Shown here in pieces: positions 37,388 to 45,305 of a stretch of DNA of 59,113 nucleotides. The notes beneath the pieces are model-generated. The model did not search any database and was not told where the DNA came from. It saw nothing but the letters and a program-made list of their open reading frames with translations. A program made the position numbers and the translations under genes. Origin of the DNA: a virus; IMG/VR virus record IMGVR_UViG_3300031578_000036, positions 1-59,113 of that record, one strand, 5' to 3'. Numbering within the stretch: the first letter of the stretch is position 1; each line of letters opens with the position of its first letter.

Positions 37388-38175
37388 GCCTCAACGCCGC
37401 CGGCGAGCGCGGACAGCCACTTCTGCACGGCGGCCATCTTCGCGGGGCTCAGGGTAGCCACGGCACCCTCGGCCCGGCTCCGCTCCTCGGCGTCGATGGC
37501 CTCCAGGTCGTGGGCGGCCTTGATCTCTGTGAGCAGATCCTTCTCCCAGGTCGGGAGCCAGATCGGATGCTCGCACCCCTTGGCCTTGCACTTCAGGTCG
37601 GGGCCCTTCGGGTTCTTCTTGTTGGTGCGGTTGTCCCACATGGTGCCGCCGCACTTGGGGCACAGGATCACCTCGTCGCCTACGGTGGCGGGCTGGCCCT
37701 GCGTCGGCTTTGACGGGGCAGGCGGGTCCTGGCGTGTGGGCGCCTCACCCTTCGGCGGGTGGCTGGCGGCATTGCCGTCGTCGTCTTCCTGCGTGATGCC
37801 GGCGATTGCGGCCAGCGAGTACCGGCGCAAATAGGTAATGGCGCTTCCGAGGCTCTGTGCGTCGGACGGCTTCGGCCCCTCCTTCGTCTCTTTCGGCGCG
37901 AGGGGGGCACTTGCCGTCTCGGCCATCCACTCTCCCGACTCGTGAAGGATGACGTTTTCCAGCGATGCGGTACCGTCCGCTCCCGTCGCCACGAATTGCA
38001 CAACGGCGAGGCCGTGGGCCGAAAAGACTGGCTTCATCACGCGCAGAATCTCGGTCAGGTCCGCGTACCGACTCCGGTAGAACGGGTTGGCCGCGTTCTT
38101 GGTTGCGTTCTCCACCTCGGCCTGCGCCTCCACCAGCGCATGGGCCAGCTTCGCGATGCTCTCAGAGTGACGCAT
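37384..38175 (-). CDS. erf: ERF-family single-strand annealing protein
   Basis: A 263-residue recombinase. ERF core: KNAANPFYRSRYADLTEI (residues 26-43), GLAVVQFV, GSAITYLRRYSLAAIAGI (about 110-127), then an acidic linker and a C-terminal zinc ribbon (CPKCGGTMWDNR with KCKAKGCEHP). ERF proteins anneal complementary strands in phage recombination-dependent replication. ATG follows a stop in TAGATG. Confidence 0.88.
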   Translation of the reverse strand: MRHSESIAKLAHALVEAQAEVENATKNAANPFYRSRYADLTEILRVMKPVFSAHGLAVVQFVATGADGTASLENVILHESGEWMAETASAPLAPKETKEGPKPSDAQSLGSAITYLRRYSLAAIAGITQEDDDGNAASHPPKGEAPTRQDPPAPSKPTQGQPATVGDEVILCPKCGGTMWDNRTNKKNPKGPDLKCKAKGCEHPIWLPTWEKDLLTEIKAAHDLEAIDAEERSRAEGAVATLSPAKMAAVQKWLSALAGGVEA

Positions 38176-38508
38176 CTACCACCTCCCCATCCTGTAGTCG
38201 GTTTCGTCGTCCCACTCGATTGCCTTCGGCGGCCCTGCCACGTAGCCCACCTCGTCCAGGAATGCGTCCACCTCGGCCTCCAGGGCGGCGAGCCGTTGCG
38301 CTAGGCGCCACCCGAGCTCCCGTTCCTTCCGCCCGTTCGCCTCCAGCCACACCACGCACGCGCACAGGTTGTGGAGCGGCGAGATTGCGTCAGCGTCGGC
38401 TTCCGGCAGGCGGTCCACGGGATTCGTGGGGCTCGGCTCCAGGTCGCCGGTCAGGGCGATCCGGTTGCGCTCGGCGTTGAGCGACTCGGTCATGGAGCGG
38501 CCGTTCAT
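38176..38508 (-). CDS. Hypothetical 110-residue protein
   Basis: Starts MNGRSMTESLNAERNRI at 38508 (ATGA with the preceding stop; another start at 38493 is possible). Contains an acidic loop, a helix CVVWLEANGRKERELGWRLAQ and ends DETDYRMGRW. Function unknown. Confidence 0.65.
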   Translation of the reverse strand: MNGRSMTESLNAERNRIALTGDLEPSPTNPVDRLPEADADAISPLHNLCACVVWLEANGRKERELGWRLAQRLAALEAEVDAFLDEVGYVAGPPKAIEWDDETDYRMGRW

Positions 38509-38678
38509 TCGGCATCCCAATTCGTGTGCATCAACAGGGCCAAAAGGAACGACAAGCCCGTGAGCGCCAGTCCCACGGGCCACCATGGGCTGGTGTCATA
38601 CACGGTCAGGATCGCCGTTGCGACCGCAACCCCGAGCATGAGCGCGGAGCAGTAGATACCCCTTTCTCTTGTAGTCAT
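38505..38678 (-). CDS. Small two-helix membrane protein (57 residues)
   Basis: Two hydrophobic helices (LMLGVAVATAILTVY; PVGLALTGLSFLLALLM). Small inner-membrane protein in the early run, role unknown. Confidence 0.6.
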   Translation of the reverse strand: MTTRERGIYCSALMLGVAVATAILTVYDTSPWWPVGLALTGLSFLLALLMHTNWDAE

Positions 38679-38680
38679 GG

Positions 38681-38899
38681 TCAGAAGTCCAGTTCGGGTT
38701 GCGCGTCGGCGGGCAGCTTGTGGGTGCAGGGTTCGCAGTATTCCTGCCGCTCCCACTCCCACCCGTTGCGCTTCGTGCGGAGCCAGTAGGGGCGGGCCTC
38801 CGCCTCCGGGATCTCCTTGCCGCATCCCCAGCACGTCACGGTGTCCTCGAGCGTGACCACGGGGAACGGGCAGGGCCCGGGCAGGATCTTGATGTTCAT
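38681..38899 (-). CDS. Zinc-ribbon-like protein (72 residues)
   Basis: CWGCGKEIPEAE plus YCEPC form a four-Cys zinc site. ATG at 38899 has GGAG 5-8 bases upstream; another ATG at 38917 is possible. Function unknown. Confidence 0.65.
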   Translation of the reverse strand: MNIKILPGPCPFPVVTLEDTVTCWGCGKEIPEAEARPYWLRTKRNGWEWERQEYCEPCTHKLPADAQPELDF

Positions 38900-38942
38900 G
38901 GTGGCTCCGGTTGTCATGGTCGGGTTCCGGTTGCTTTCGTTG

Positions 38943-39140
38943 TCAGGCGGCGGGCCGGTGAATCGTCGCGTGGTTGTCGCGCCACACGATGATGTAGCCC
39001 TCGCGCTTCGCCTGGTCGGCGTAGGTGCGGGCGTTGATCTTGCACCGGGTGATTCCGTGCCCTGCCGTGACACGCTCCCCGGTCATGATGACGCCGATCT
39101 GCTCCCCCGGGCGGGTCGAAACACTCTTGCTCGTTTTCAT
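38943..39140 (-). CDS. Small hypothetical protein (65 residues)
   Basis: Basic with a central GITRCKINARTYADQAKREG and a C-terminal IIVWRDNHATIHRPAA. Perhaps nucleic-acid binding. A 15-base gap to the next gene upstream. Confidence 0.6.
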   Translation of the reverse strand: MKTSKSVSTRPGEQIGVIMTGERVTAGHGITRCKINARTYADQAKREGYIIVWRDNHATIHRPAA

Positions 39141-39155
39141 CGTCGTTCTCCGTTG

Positions 39156-39362
39156 TCAGGCGGCGGGCTTGGTGCCCGCCTCGATGTCGGCGTGCATCCG
39201 GTCGGCGGCGGCCTTACACATTCCCTCGGAGGTCGGCGCACCGGCCTCGTGGCGGATCCGATCAGCGTCCGTCAGCCAGTGGTGCGGCGTGCACCACACG
39301 CACCGCATGGCCAGCAGTTCACGGACGTTGCCGTTCAGGCCGACCCAGCGCACGGCAGTCAC
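39156..39362 (-). CDS. Small Cys/His protein (68 residues)
   Basis: GTG start at 39362 overlapping the stop of the repeat protein (GTGA). Contains CVWCTPHHWL, a possible zinc site, and a helical rest. Function unknown. Confidence 0.55.
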   Translation of the reverse strand: MTAVRWVGLNGNVRELLAMRCVWCTPHHWLTDADRIRHEAGAPTSEGMCKAAADRMHADIEAGTKPAA

Positions 39363-40039
39363 GGGGTGGCTCCGAGGGCGGCACGGAGTAGTGGCGCCAA
39401 CGCCGCAGCCGTGACGCGGTCGTACTCGGCCAACGCCGCAGCCGTGACGCGGTCGTACTCGGCCAACGCCGGAGCCCTGACGCGGTCGTACTCGGCCCAC
39501 GCCGCAGCCGTGACGCGGTCGTACTCGGCCAACGCCGCAGCCCTGACGCGGTCGTACTCGGCCCACGCCGCAGCCGTGACGCGGTCGTACTCGGCCAACG
39601 CCGCAGCCCTGACGCGGTCGTACTCGGCCAACGCCGGAGCCCTGACGCGGTCGTACTCGGCCAACGCCGGAGCCCTGACGCGGTCGTACTCGGCCAACGC
39701 CGCAGCCGTGACGCGGTCGTACTCGGCCGACGCCGCAGCCCTGACGCGGTCGTACTCGGCCAACGCCGCAGCCCTGACGCGGTCGTACTCGGCCCACGCC
39801 GCAGCCGTGACGCGGTCGTACTCGGCCAACGCCGCAGCCCTGACGCGGTCGTACTCGGCCAACGCCGGAGCCGTGAGTACCTTGTGCGCCAGCCACCCCA
39901 CGTCCAGGCCGAGCCGGTGGGCTTTACGGATCGTCGCAACCGTGATCGGGGCCCCATTGGGCCACTCGTGCTCCACGATGGCGACCTGTTCGGGGCATGC
40001 GCCTAGCGAACGCAGGTACTTAGCGGTGATGCGCTTCAT
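39359..40039 (-). CDS. Protein with 14 hendecad (11-residue) repeats
   Basis: A 226-residue protein. Residues 1-59 form a helix-rich head (RSLGACPEQVAIVEHEW, then TVATIRKAHRLGLDVGWLAHK). Residues 60-213 are 14 tandem 11-mers of the form A-[LWS]-AEYDRV-[RT]-A-[AP], a hendecad coiled-coil pattern (EYDRV core invariant). A short tail ends the protein. DNA repeats are 33 bases long and highly similar. Likely a rod-like structural or DNA-associated protein; function not known. ATGA start. Confidence 0.75.
   Translation of the reverse strand: MKRITAKYLRSLGACPEQVAIVEHEWPNGAPITVATIRKAHRLGLDVGWLAHKVLTAPALAEYDRVRAAALAEYDRVTAAAWAEYDRVRAAALAEYDRVRAAASAEYDRVTAAALAEYDRVRAPALAEYDRVRAPALAEYDRVRAAALAEYDRVTAAAWAEYDRVRAAALAEYDRVTAAAWAEYDRVRAPALAEYDRVTAAALAEYDRVTAAALAPLLRAALGATP
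39399..39860. repeat. 14 tandem copies of a 33-bp unit
   Basis: 462 bases, exactly 14 units of 33 bases, no spacers; unit core gccgtgacgcggtcgtactc. Variation falls in three places only (gcc/gga, gtg/ctg, acc/aac on plus). In frame with the repeat protein, so copy number may change without frameshift. Confidence 0.95.
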
Positions 40040-40431
40040 TTGTCGTCTCCGGTAAGGGCGGCACGGGCGATGACGTGGCACGCGGTTGAGCACCCCATCT
40101 CGTCGCAGTTGTGAACGTCGGGGTGGTCGTCAGCCAGGTCGCCGTTCGGTGAGCCATCCGTCAGGATCATCTCACCCTCGGCAGTGACCCACAGGGTTCC
40201 GCAGAACATCGTTCCAGGTGGCACGCGCTCCCGCTGGCGGCGCTCGTCCGACATCGGATATGCATGGACCCTGGCGAGGTGCAGGAAGCGTGTGGCGATG
40301 TCCTCGGGCTCCACGGGCAGGCTCGCAACCGCACGGCGCAGGCATTCGCAGGGGCCGTCGGTGTAGCCGTGCTCGTGGCAGTGGTAGTGCGCGCCGGTGA
40401 GCGTCCTGAAGCCTTCGTGCGTGATGCTCAT
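40036..40431 (-). CDS. Hypothetical 131-residue protein with Cys/His motifs
   Basis: ATG at 40431 follows AAGGGGG. Starts MSITHEGFRTLTGAHYHCHE; contains CHEHGYTDGPCECL and MGCSTACHV, several Cys/His that could bind metal. The middle half is a helical acidic region. No family recognised. Confidence 0.65.
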   Translation of the reverse strand: MSITHEGFRTLTGAHYHCHEHGYTDGPCECLRRAVASLPVEPEDIATRFLHLARVHAYPMSDERRQRERVPPGTMFCGTLWVTAEGEMILTDGSPNGDLADDHPDVHNCDEMGCSTACHVIARAALTGDDK

Positions 40432-40480
40432 GCGTCCCCCTTCAGCGCGTCCTTCGCGCGGTTGCTTGCGGTCCACCATG

Positions 40481-41221
40481 TCAGGCGGCGAGCGCATTGT
40501 GCTTCGCGTAGTGGGCAATCACTCGCCCGCACCAACCCTGGAGCAGCCGTACCGTGTGCAGATCCGCGTCCGTCATCCCGTCCACGTCGCCCTCGTCAGG
40601 CATGTCGATTGAGCGGATGAAGACGACCACCTTGCCCTCGGCGGGCTCGGTCTCGCCCTCCACCACCACGGGCTCGGCGTTCTCGACGGGTGTGGGCTCG
40701 CTGGCTTCGGCAAGGCGCCGCGCGGTGGCCTCTGCCACTTCCTCGGCCATCGTCTTCGGTTCGGCCTTCGGCTTGCGGGGCTTCGGAAGCATCCGGCGGT
40801 CCCGGGCTGTCCGAACGTGCTTCGCGGTCACGGGCTTGCCCTTGGCTTCGGCGTCGGCCCGTGCCTCCTCCAGCACTTCCGCCCGCTGGTCCACAGGAAC
40901 CGCGACCAGTTCGCGGGCCTGGCCCTCGTTGACCGGAACAGTTGTTCCACTTTCGAGCAGCCCGACCACGACCTCGTGGGCGTCGATCAACTGGCGGGCG
41001 CGGCGGTCGGTCCACCCGCAACGGGCCTGGCAGTACGCCTCGAAGGTGCCGAAGTCCTCCCTGTACAGCCGTTGGTCACGAATGATGGACAGTGCGCCCC
41101 CGACCTCCGCGAAGGTCTGGAGCCCCTTCTCCACGATCCCGTCCAAGTCGTTGAACTTCCGGCGCTCGACTACGGTGAGCGGCTCGGGCTTGGTGACGGT
41201 GGCCACGGCTTCGGTAGTCAT
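40481..41221 (-). CDS. ParB/KorB-like DNA-binding protein
   Basis: A 246-residue protein. Residues 20-110 match a family found in plasmids and phages: GLQTFAEVGGALSIIRDQRL, FGTFEAYCQARCGWTDRRAR, QLIDAHEVV and NEGQARELVAVP. It is a helix-turn-helix containing part of a ParB-type protein without the nuclease/CTPase domain. Acidic, disordered-looking middle, and a helical C-terminus. Immediately after the RHH gene (ATGA). Confidence 0.75.
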   Translation of the reverse strand: MTTEAVATVTKPEPLTVVERRKFNDLDGIVEKGLQTFAEVGGALSIIRDQRLYREDFGTFEAYCQARCGWTDRRARQLIDAHEVVVGLLESGTTVPVNEGQARELVAVPVDQRAEVLEEARADAEAKGKPVTAKHVRTARDRRMLPKPRKPKAEPKTMAEEVAEATARRLAEASEPTPVENAEPVVVEGETEPAEGKVVVFIRSIDMPDEGDVDGMTDADLHTVRLLQGWCGRVIAHYAKHNALAA

Positions 41222-41385
41222 GCGGCCCGCTTTGCGTCGTCAGCCACGGCGCGGGTAACGGCACGTTCCACGTACTCGGCGCGCGTCTGCCCTTCACGGG
41301 TGGCGATTGCCTCCACCAGCCGGATGATATCCGTCCGAAGTCTGAACGTCACGGGTTCCCTTGTCGGGGGCCTCTTGGTCGGCAC
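41218..41385 (-). CDS. Ribbon-helix-helix regulator (55 residues)
   Basis: Starts GTG at 41385 with AGAGGAGC 5 bases upstream. Contains TREPVTFRLRTDIIRLVEAI (beta strand then helix) and TRAEYVERAVTRAV (second helix): Arc/CopG/MetJ-type. First gene after a promoter with a palindrome (41422-41438), so it probably autoregulates the long early transcript. Confidence 0.8.
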   Translation of the reverse strand: MPTKRPPTREPVTFRLRTDIIRLVEAIATREGQTRAEYVERAVTRAVADDAKRAA

Positions 41386-41421
41386 GTTGCTCCTCTCTTT
41401 CCGGGTTGGATCCTTGGCGCG

Positions 41422-41438
41422 GTATACGATACGTGTAC
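41422..41438. promoter_or_regulatory. Palindromic operator candidate
   Basis: GTATACGATACGTGTAC is nearly a perfect palindrome (half sites GTATACG and CGTGTAC). It overlaps the -10 element of the early promoter, the right place for a repressor to block it. Binding by the RHH protein is inference. Confidence 0.6.
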
Positions 41439-41455
41439 GCCAGCCCGGATGTCAA
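41426..41455 (-). promoter_or_regulatory. Early promoter, TTGACA / 18-base spacer / TATCGT
   Basis: On the minus strand TTGACA (41455-41450, perfect consensus) and TATCGT (41431-41426) with 18 bases between. Read leftward it serves the RHH regulator and the early run. No other strong promoter is evident in the early block. Confidence 0.65.
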
Positions 41456-41562
41456 GGGTCTTGTTTCCGCACCCACCAATAAGCAGAGGCCGGAGCCCAT
41501 AGGACCCGGCCATTAAACGCCGTAGTTGTCAGCACGCGCCCTAACAGGTAGGGTAGCTGCCG

Positions 41563-42171
41563 CTAGCGCACCACGGCCTCAAGCGCACGAAGGATGGCGT
41601 AGTAGCCCAGCGCCTTCGGGATCTCATAGAGCGGGGCCCACCGGGGATAGCGCACCGTCGTGCGGTACGGCTCCTCGAGCCCGGCGGCGACCCCAAGTGG
41701 CAGGCGCACCCGGTAGTCCTCGGCCACCAAGTCGCCGTAGCCATTCATGCTCGTCACGAGCAGGGGGTTCCGCTGGAAGGGGAGCCAAGTCTGCCCAACC
41801 GTGAAGGAGCGGATCACGGAGGGGGACGGAAGCGCACGTTCTGTGCTATCCTGTCCTAGCTCAGTAGGACGTTCCGGGTCGGACTGCGCTATCAGGATAG
41901 GACGGCAGAACCGCTCCACGTCCTCCATGACGGCTCCCGGGGCGATGGCGCGCACGTCGGGTTGTAGATAGACGTACACGATCCTGTCGCGTATCCCCGG
42001 CGGGCCCGACGGCACCTCGCGCACGATGATGGCAACCCTCGTGGTCTCCACTTCCCGATATGGGAATACTCGTTCCCAACACGACAGGCAGGCCACCAGC
42101 GTCAGGGCAACGCCCACGAGCACCCACCCAATGCGGCCCATTACCCAGAAGCCAACCCTGGCGCCGTTCAT
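41563..42171 (-). CDS. Predicted lipoprotein/membrane protein (202 residues)
   Basis: ATGA start. N-terminal MGRIGWVLVGVALTLVACLS has a lipobox (LVAC). The body is a soluble domain of about 170 residues with no known family. The gene ends 177 bases before the early promoter region; this gap holds no evident terminator with a T-tract. Confidence 0.65.
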   Translation of the reverse strand: MNGARVGFWVMGRIGWVLVGVALTLVACLSCWERVFPYREVETTRVAIIVREVPSGPPGIRDRIVYVYLQPDVRAIAPGAVMEDVERFCRPILIAQSDPERPTELGQDSTERALPSPSVIRSFTVGQTWLPFQRNPLLVTSMNGYGDLVAEDYRVRLPLGVAAGLEEPYRTTVRYPRWAPLYEIPKALGYYAILRALEAVVR

Positions 42172-42377
42172 GGGATATCCAACAGGTCGCCCATCGCCTC
42201 GAACCACGCCTCGCGCACGGCCACCATGTCGTCCCGCTCGGCGGGCCCCAAATGCTTCACTTGGCCGCGCAAGTATTCACCGAACGCCTCGATGGCCGCG
42301 AATGCTTCACCGGCCCGGGATGCGCGCGTGAACTCGGCGCTGTCTTCCGGCAGGTTGAACGCGAGGATGCCTTTCAT
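42168..42377 (-). CDS. Hypothetical 69-residue protein
   Basis: Starts MKGILAFNLPEDSAEFTRAS and has an all-helical remainder (EAFAAIEAFGEYLRGQVKHL). Overlaps its neighbours by four bases. Resembles other small phage proteins with the NLPED-x-EF motif, of unknown function. Confidence 0.65.
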   Translation of the reverse strand: MKGILAFNLPEDSAEFTRASRAGEAFAAIEAFGEYLRGQVKHLGPAERDDMVAVREAWFEAMGDLLDIP

Positions 42378-42631
42378 GCTGCGCGCTCCACCACCCGGAA
42401 CACCGGGTACCGCTGAAGGTGGCCCACGCTCGTCTGCCTCCAGTCGCGGAACCCTTCCATCTTGCCCTCACGGCACAGCGCCCTCACCCGGTGCTGCACG
42501 GTGGTGAGGGGAAGGCCGGTTATGTCGCAAATCTCCGCAGACGTGAATGCGTTAGGCGCCGACGCCCCGGGCGTTGGCTGGGCCTCGAGCATGGCCTGGA
42601 TCAGTTCGGCCTCGGTCATGTCGCGGCTCAT
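42374..42631 (-). CDS. Winged-helix-type DNA-binding protein (85 residues)
   Basis: FTSAEICDITGLPLTTVQHR and VRALCREGKMEGFRDWRQTSVG look like a helix-turn-helix plus wing. A regulator candidate. Coupled with neighbours by ATGA. Confidence 0.65.
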   Translation of the reverse strand: MSRDMTEAELIQAMLEAQPTPGASAPNAFTSAEICDITGLPLTTVQHRVRALCREGKMEGFRDWRQTSVGHLQRYPVFRVVERAA

Positions 42632-43494
42632 GCGGCGCTCCGAATGATGGTGGGGCGCCGGGGCGCGGCGATGAACGGAATCACCTCGTCGCGCCCGTCA
42701 CGGATCATGCAGGCCGCGATCCCCACGTCAGCCAGCCGTTCGGCAGCGATCCGGTGGACGAACTCGGTGGCGAGCTGGAGGCAGGGCGTGGCTATCAGGC
42801 GGGTGACGCGCTTGTATGGCCGGCCGGAGTCGCCGTACAGGTGGGCGTGGGAGCGGATGGCAATGTCGGGTGGTCGTTCCTTGTCATCCCGCGCCTCGAA
42901 CTCGATGTCCTGGGCGTAGTACAGCAGGTACGGGTTGCGCGTGTGCGCACGCTGGCCCATGCGCCCGTGGTGGGCCTGGTCAATGAGAAGTCCACCGACT
43001 TCGTAGCGCCGCCGGTAGCTTGTGACTTGGCCGGTGTCGGGGTCCTCCACCAGCGGGAACCCCTTATCGCGCAACACCCTTGCCAGCCCTTCTTCCAATG
43101 AGCCGCCCTTGCCCACGTGCGCCCCGGTGCCCCGGGTCATGTGGATGGCCACGGGCCGGAGCTCGGTGAAGGCGTGGACCAGGACGCGGTTTGCCGTGCG
43201 GACATGGTGGCTGTCCATGGCCGAGGTATACTGCGCGTTCGTGTTGAGGTGGTGGAGCCCATCCGTCATGTCGCCATTGACGGCGAGCGTCACGTCGGCG
43301 CCCTCCTCCTTCGCTAGCGCAGCGACCTCACCGATGGCCTTGACGTAGTGGTTCCAGATCCAGCATTGGGCCTTGGATGGCTTGTACCACCCGCCGTCGT
43401 CCAGTTGGAACCCCTCAGGCTGGCAGATCGCGACCGTGGAGCCCCCGTGAACGTCGGCTACCATGACGATCAGGTGCTTGCGCTTCTTGCTCAC
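42628..43494 (-). CDS. Calcineurin-like metallophosphoesterase
   Basis: A 288-residue protein with VADVHGGS (D14, H16), VNGDMTDGL (73-74 GD), MTRGTGAH in place of GNHE, and RSHAHLYG as the GHxH-like motif. The metal ligands of the family are nearly all present, the central Asn being replaced. Substrate unknown; many phages carry such enzymes. GTG start overlaps the preceding stop. Confidence 0.82.
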   Translation of the reverse strand: MSKKRKHLIVMVADVHGGSTVAICQPEGFQLDDGGWYKPSKAQCWIWNHYVKAIGEVAALAKEEGADVTLAVNGDMTDGLHHLNTNAQYTSAMDSHHVRTANRVLVHAFTELRPVAIHMTRGTGAHVGKGGSLEEGLARVLRDKGFPLVEDPDTGQVTSYRRRYEVGGLLIDQAHHGRMGQRAHTRNPYLLYYAQDIEFEARDDKERPPDIAIRSHAHLYGDSGRPYKRVTRLIATPCLQLATEFVHRIAAERLADVGIAACMIRDGRDEVIPFIAAPRRPTIIRSAA

Positions 43495-43910
43495 TCGCCC
43501 TCCCTGTTGGGGTCGCCCCTGTGGGTGTGCCACGCCAACGCGGCGAAGTCGTTGACGTACCCTTCGGATGCGTCTGACCAGAGCCTTTCGGCTAGGGCCC
43601 TCTTGGGTTTCTGCGTGATGATCGTTTCTACGCATTGGTCCAGTGGAGCCATGAGCACGTGGCCGATCTCGTGAAGCATCGTCACCGCCCGCCCGCGCGC
43701 GTCCATGGACCAGAACATCGGATGGAATGCAATCTCGGCGGATCGCTGGTCCCACATGGCGGTAGCGGATGCGTAGCTGTTAGGGTCCTTGTCGTCATAG
43801 GAGATCACGAGCGTGTCCACCCAGCCGGGCAGGAACGGGCGCCACTCTGCTACCACCTTGCGGATCTCCGCGTCCAGCGCGTCGGGCAGTTCACGGTAGC
43901 GCACTCTCAT
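43491..43910 (-). CDS. HEIGH-type zinc metalloprotease-like protein
   Basis: A 139-residue protein. H80-E-I-G-H84 in AVTMLHEIGHVLMAP is a zincin signature, preceded by IAFHPMFWSMD. The GGAGG site lies before the ATG. Small intracellular zincins of this type occur in phages and ImmA/IrrE-like regulators; target unknown. Confidence 0.72.
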   Translation of the reverse strand: MRVRYRELPDALDAEIRKVVAEWRPFLPGWVDTLVISYDDKDPNSYASATAMWDQRSAEIAFHPMFWSMDARGRAVTMLHEIGHVLMAPLDQCVETIITQKPKRALAERLWSDASEGYVNDFAALAWHTHRGDPNREGE

Positions 43911-44152
43911 GTTTCACAGTCCTCCCGGAATCGGCCGCACACGGGACAGCGTGCCCAGCCTGGCAGCACGGGCTGATTGCACTCGCCGCACCGCCATGGG
44001 GACTGGTCCTCGTACCGCAGGGTGCGGAGCGGGTGGTCGTCCTGCTCCTGGAGAGCCTCGCCCGGGTCGATGCCGTCAGGGACAGCAAGCACACAATCCT
44101 CGTCGGCGTCTTCAGAGACGCGCACGACCCGGAGGTGCGGCTCGCGGTCCAT
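43907..44152 (-). CDS. Zinc-ribbon protein (81 residues)
   Basis: Acidic N-terminal half; CGECNQPVLPGWARCPVCG is a zinc ribbon near the C-terminus. Starts four bases after the stop of the next zinc-ribbon protein. Function unknown. Confidence 0.68.
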   Translation of the reverse strand: MDREPHLRVVRVSEDADEDCVLAVPDGIDPGEALQEQDDHPLRTLRYEDQSPWRCGECNQPVLPGWARCPVCGRFREDCET

Positions 44153-44155
44153 GGG

Positions 44156-44350
44156 CTACGTCTTCGGTGGGGGCTCAGGTGGCACGGTGCCCTTCTTCTG
44201 GCCGCACGCTCGGCACGCCTTGGATGTCTCGCATTGCTTGCGCCCGCACCACCGGCAGATCCAGGTGCCACGCATACGGCTGCAATGAACGCAATTCATC
44301 CAATCGCCACTGTTCTCCTGGTCGCAGACTTCACAGGTCCAGTGCTTCAT
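44156..44350 (-). CDS. Double zinc-ribbon protein (64 residues)
   Basis: Four CxxC pairs (CEVC, CVHC, CRWC, CRAC) in 60 residues: two zinc ribbons, the first similar to RanBP2-type. Short Pro tail. Possibly a host-modifying or nucleic acid-binding protein. ATGA start. Confidence 0.68.
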   Translation of the reverse strand: MKHWTCEVCDQENSGDWMNCVHCSRMRGTWICRWCGRKQCETSKACRACGQKKGTVPPEPPPKT

Positions 44351-44775
44351 CTATCTCCCCACAGTAGAGACTCACGGGGCATCCATGCGGGCGCAGGACC
44401 GGCCCAGAAGGCGACCTGAACCGCCGCTACGGGGATTATCCACCACATCAGCACCATGGGAGGCAACCACAGAGCCACACCCATGGCGTAGACCCACATC
44501 ACGTCGCCCACGTGGTCGAGCGCATCACCACGCCCCCGGCATAGGTCGGGCAGTTCGCGGAGCGAATAGAACGCGACAGCCAGGGGCCAGTACCAGGCGA
44601 GCGGGAGCCACAGCGGGCCGCCGATCAGCACCCACACCAGGAGCGCATTCAGGGCGTGCGCGGAATGGCCCGTGACGCGCGGCGAGGCGTAGGCCCACAC
44701 CCGGCGGAACCACTTGAGCCACCACGGATAGGACTCCACGGGCCAGTTGTCGGGATCGAAGCTGCCGGGGTTCAT
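44347..44775 (-). CDS. Membrane protein after endolysin (142 residues)
   Basis: Three or four hydrophobic helices (ALLVWVLIGGPLWLPLAW, VMWVYAMGVALWLPPMVLMW, IIPVAAVQVAFWAGPAP). Overlaps the endolysin stop by four bases. A role in lysis is possible but not shown. Confidence 0.65.
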   Translation of the reverse strand: MNPGSFDPDNWPVESYPWWLKWFRRVWAYASPRVTGHSAHALNALLVWVLIGGPLWLPLAWYWPLAVAFYSLRELPDLCRGRGDALDHVGDVMWVYAMGVALWLPPMVLMWWIIPVAAVQVAFWAGPAPAWMPRESLLWGDR

Positions 44776-45305
44776 GCGATCTCCGGCAGATCCACCCGGC
44801 AGCGGTCCCGTAGCGCGTTCACACGGGACACCCAGGCCAGGAGGAAGACACGGGACGCGGGGCGCCCCAGACAGATGCGCTCGTAATAGTCCAGGCGTTC
44901 CCACAACATCCGCCCTACTAAGGTGGGCAATGGCAGGGCAGCGACGGCGGCCAACGTCTGCGGCCCGACATTGCCGTCCGCAGGAACGCCCACGGCGCGC
45001 TGTAGGATCTTCGCTGCACCCGCGAGCCCGTGGTTCACGCTGGCGTCGAAGTGGCACAGACTGACGGGCCACGGCAGGGCCTCGCATTTGGCCGGGAGCC
45101 AATAATTGTGGTGGTAGATCAACTCCACCTCGGCGTCCGTGATGGTCCACACGTCGCGGGCGGGCTTCCCGTTGGCCCCGAGCCAGGCGTTGAACACGGC
45201 CTGGGTGATGCCCTTCATGGTGCGCCCGCCGGGATCGGCCGGGTTATCTGCGCCGCCGCCCTCGAATCTCAGGGTGACGGGCAATGCCTGATAGAAGCCG
45301 CTCAT
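44772..45305 (-). CDS. GH108 N-acetylmuramidase endolysin
   Basis: A 177-residue enzyme. RFEGGGADNPADPGGRTMKG (E15 catalytic) and GITQAVFNAW define glycoside hydrolase family 108; LCHFDASVNHG and LQRAVGVPADGNVGPQT match the C-terminal PG_binding_3 region. Cuts glycan strands at lysis. Placed after a holin-like gene. Confidence 0.9.
   Translation of the reverse strand: MSGFYQALPVTLRFEGGGADNPADPGGRTMKGITQAVFNAWLGANGKPARDVWTITDAEVELIYHHNYWLPAKCEALPWPVSLCHFDASVNHGLAGAAKILQRAVGVPADGNVGPQTLAAVAALPLPTLVGRMLWERLDYYERICLGRPASRVFLLAWVSRVNALRDRCRVDLPEIA

Noticed and set aside
39399-39860. 33-bp tandem repeats as a CRISPR array
   Set aside because: Units are contiguous without spacers, and in frame with a protein whose start and stop overlap neighbours.
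41386-41562. tRNA or small RNA in the gap before the early promoter
   Set aside because: No cloverleaf or terminator found; only the promoter/operator is supported.
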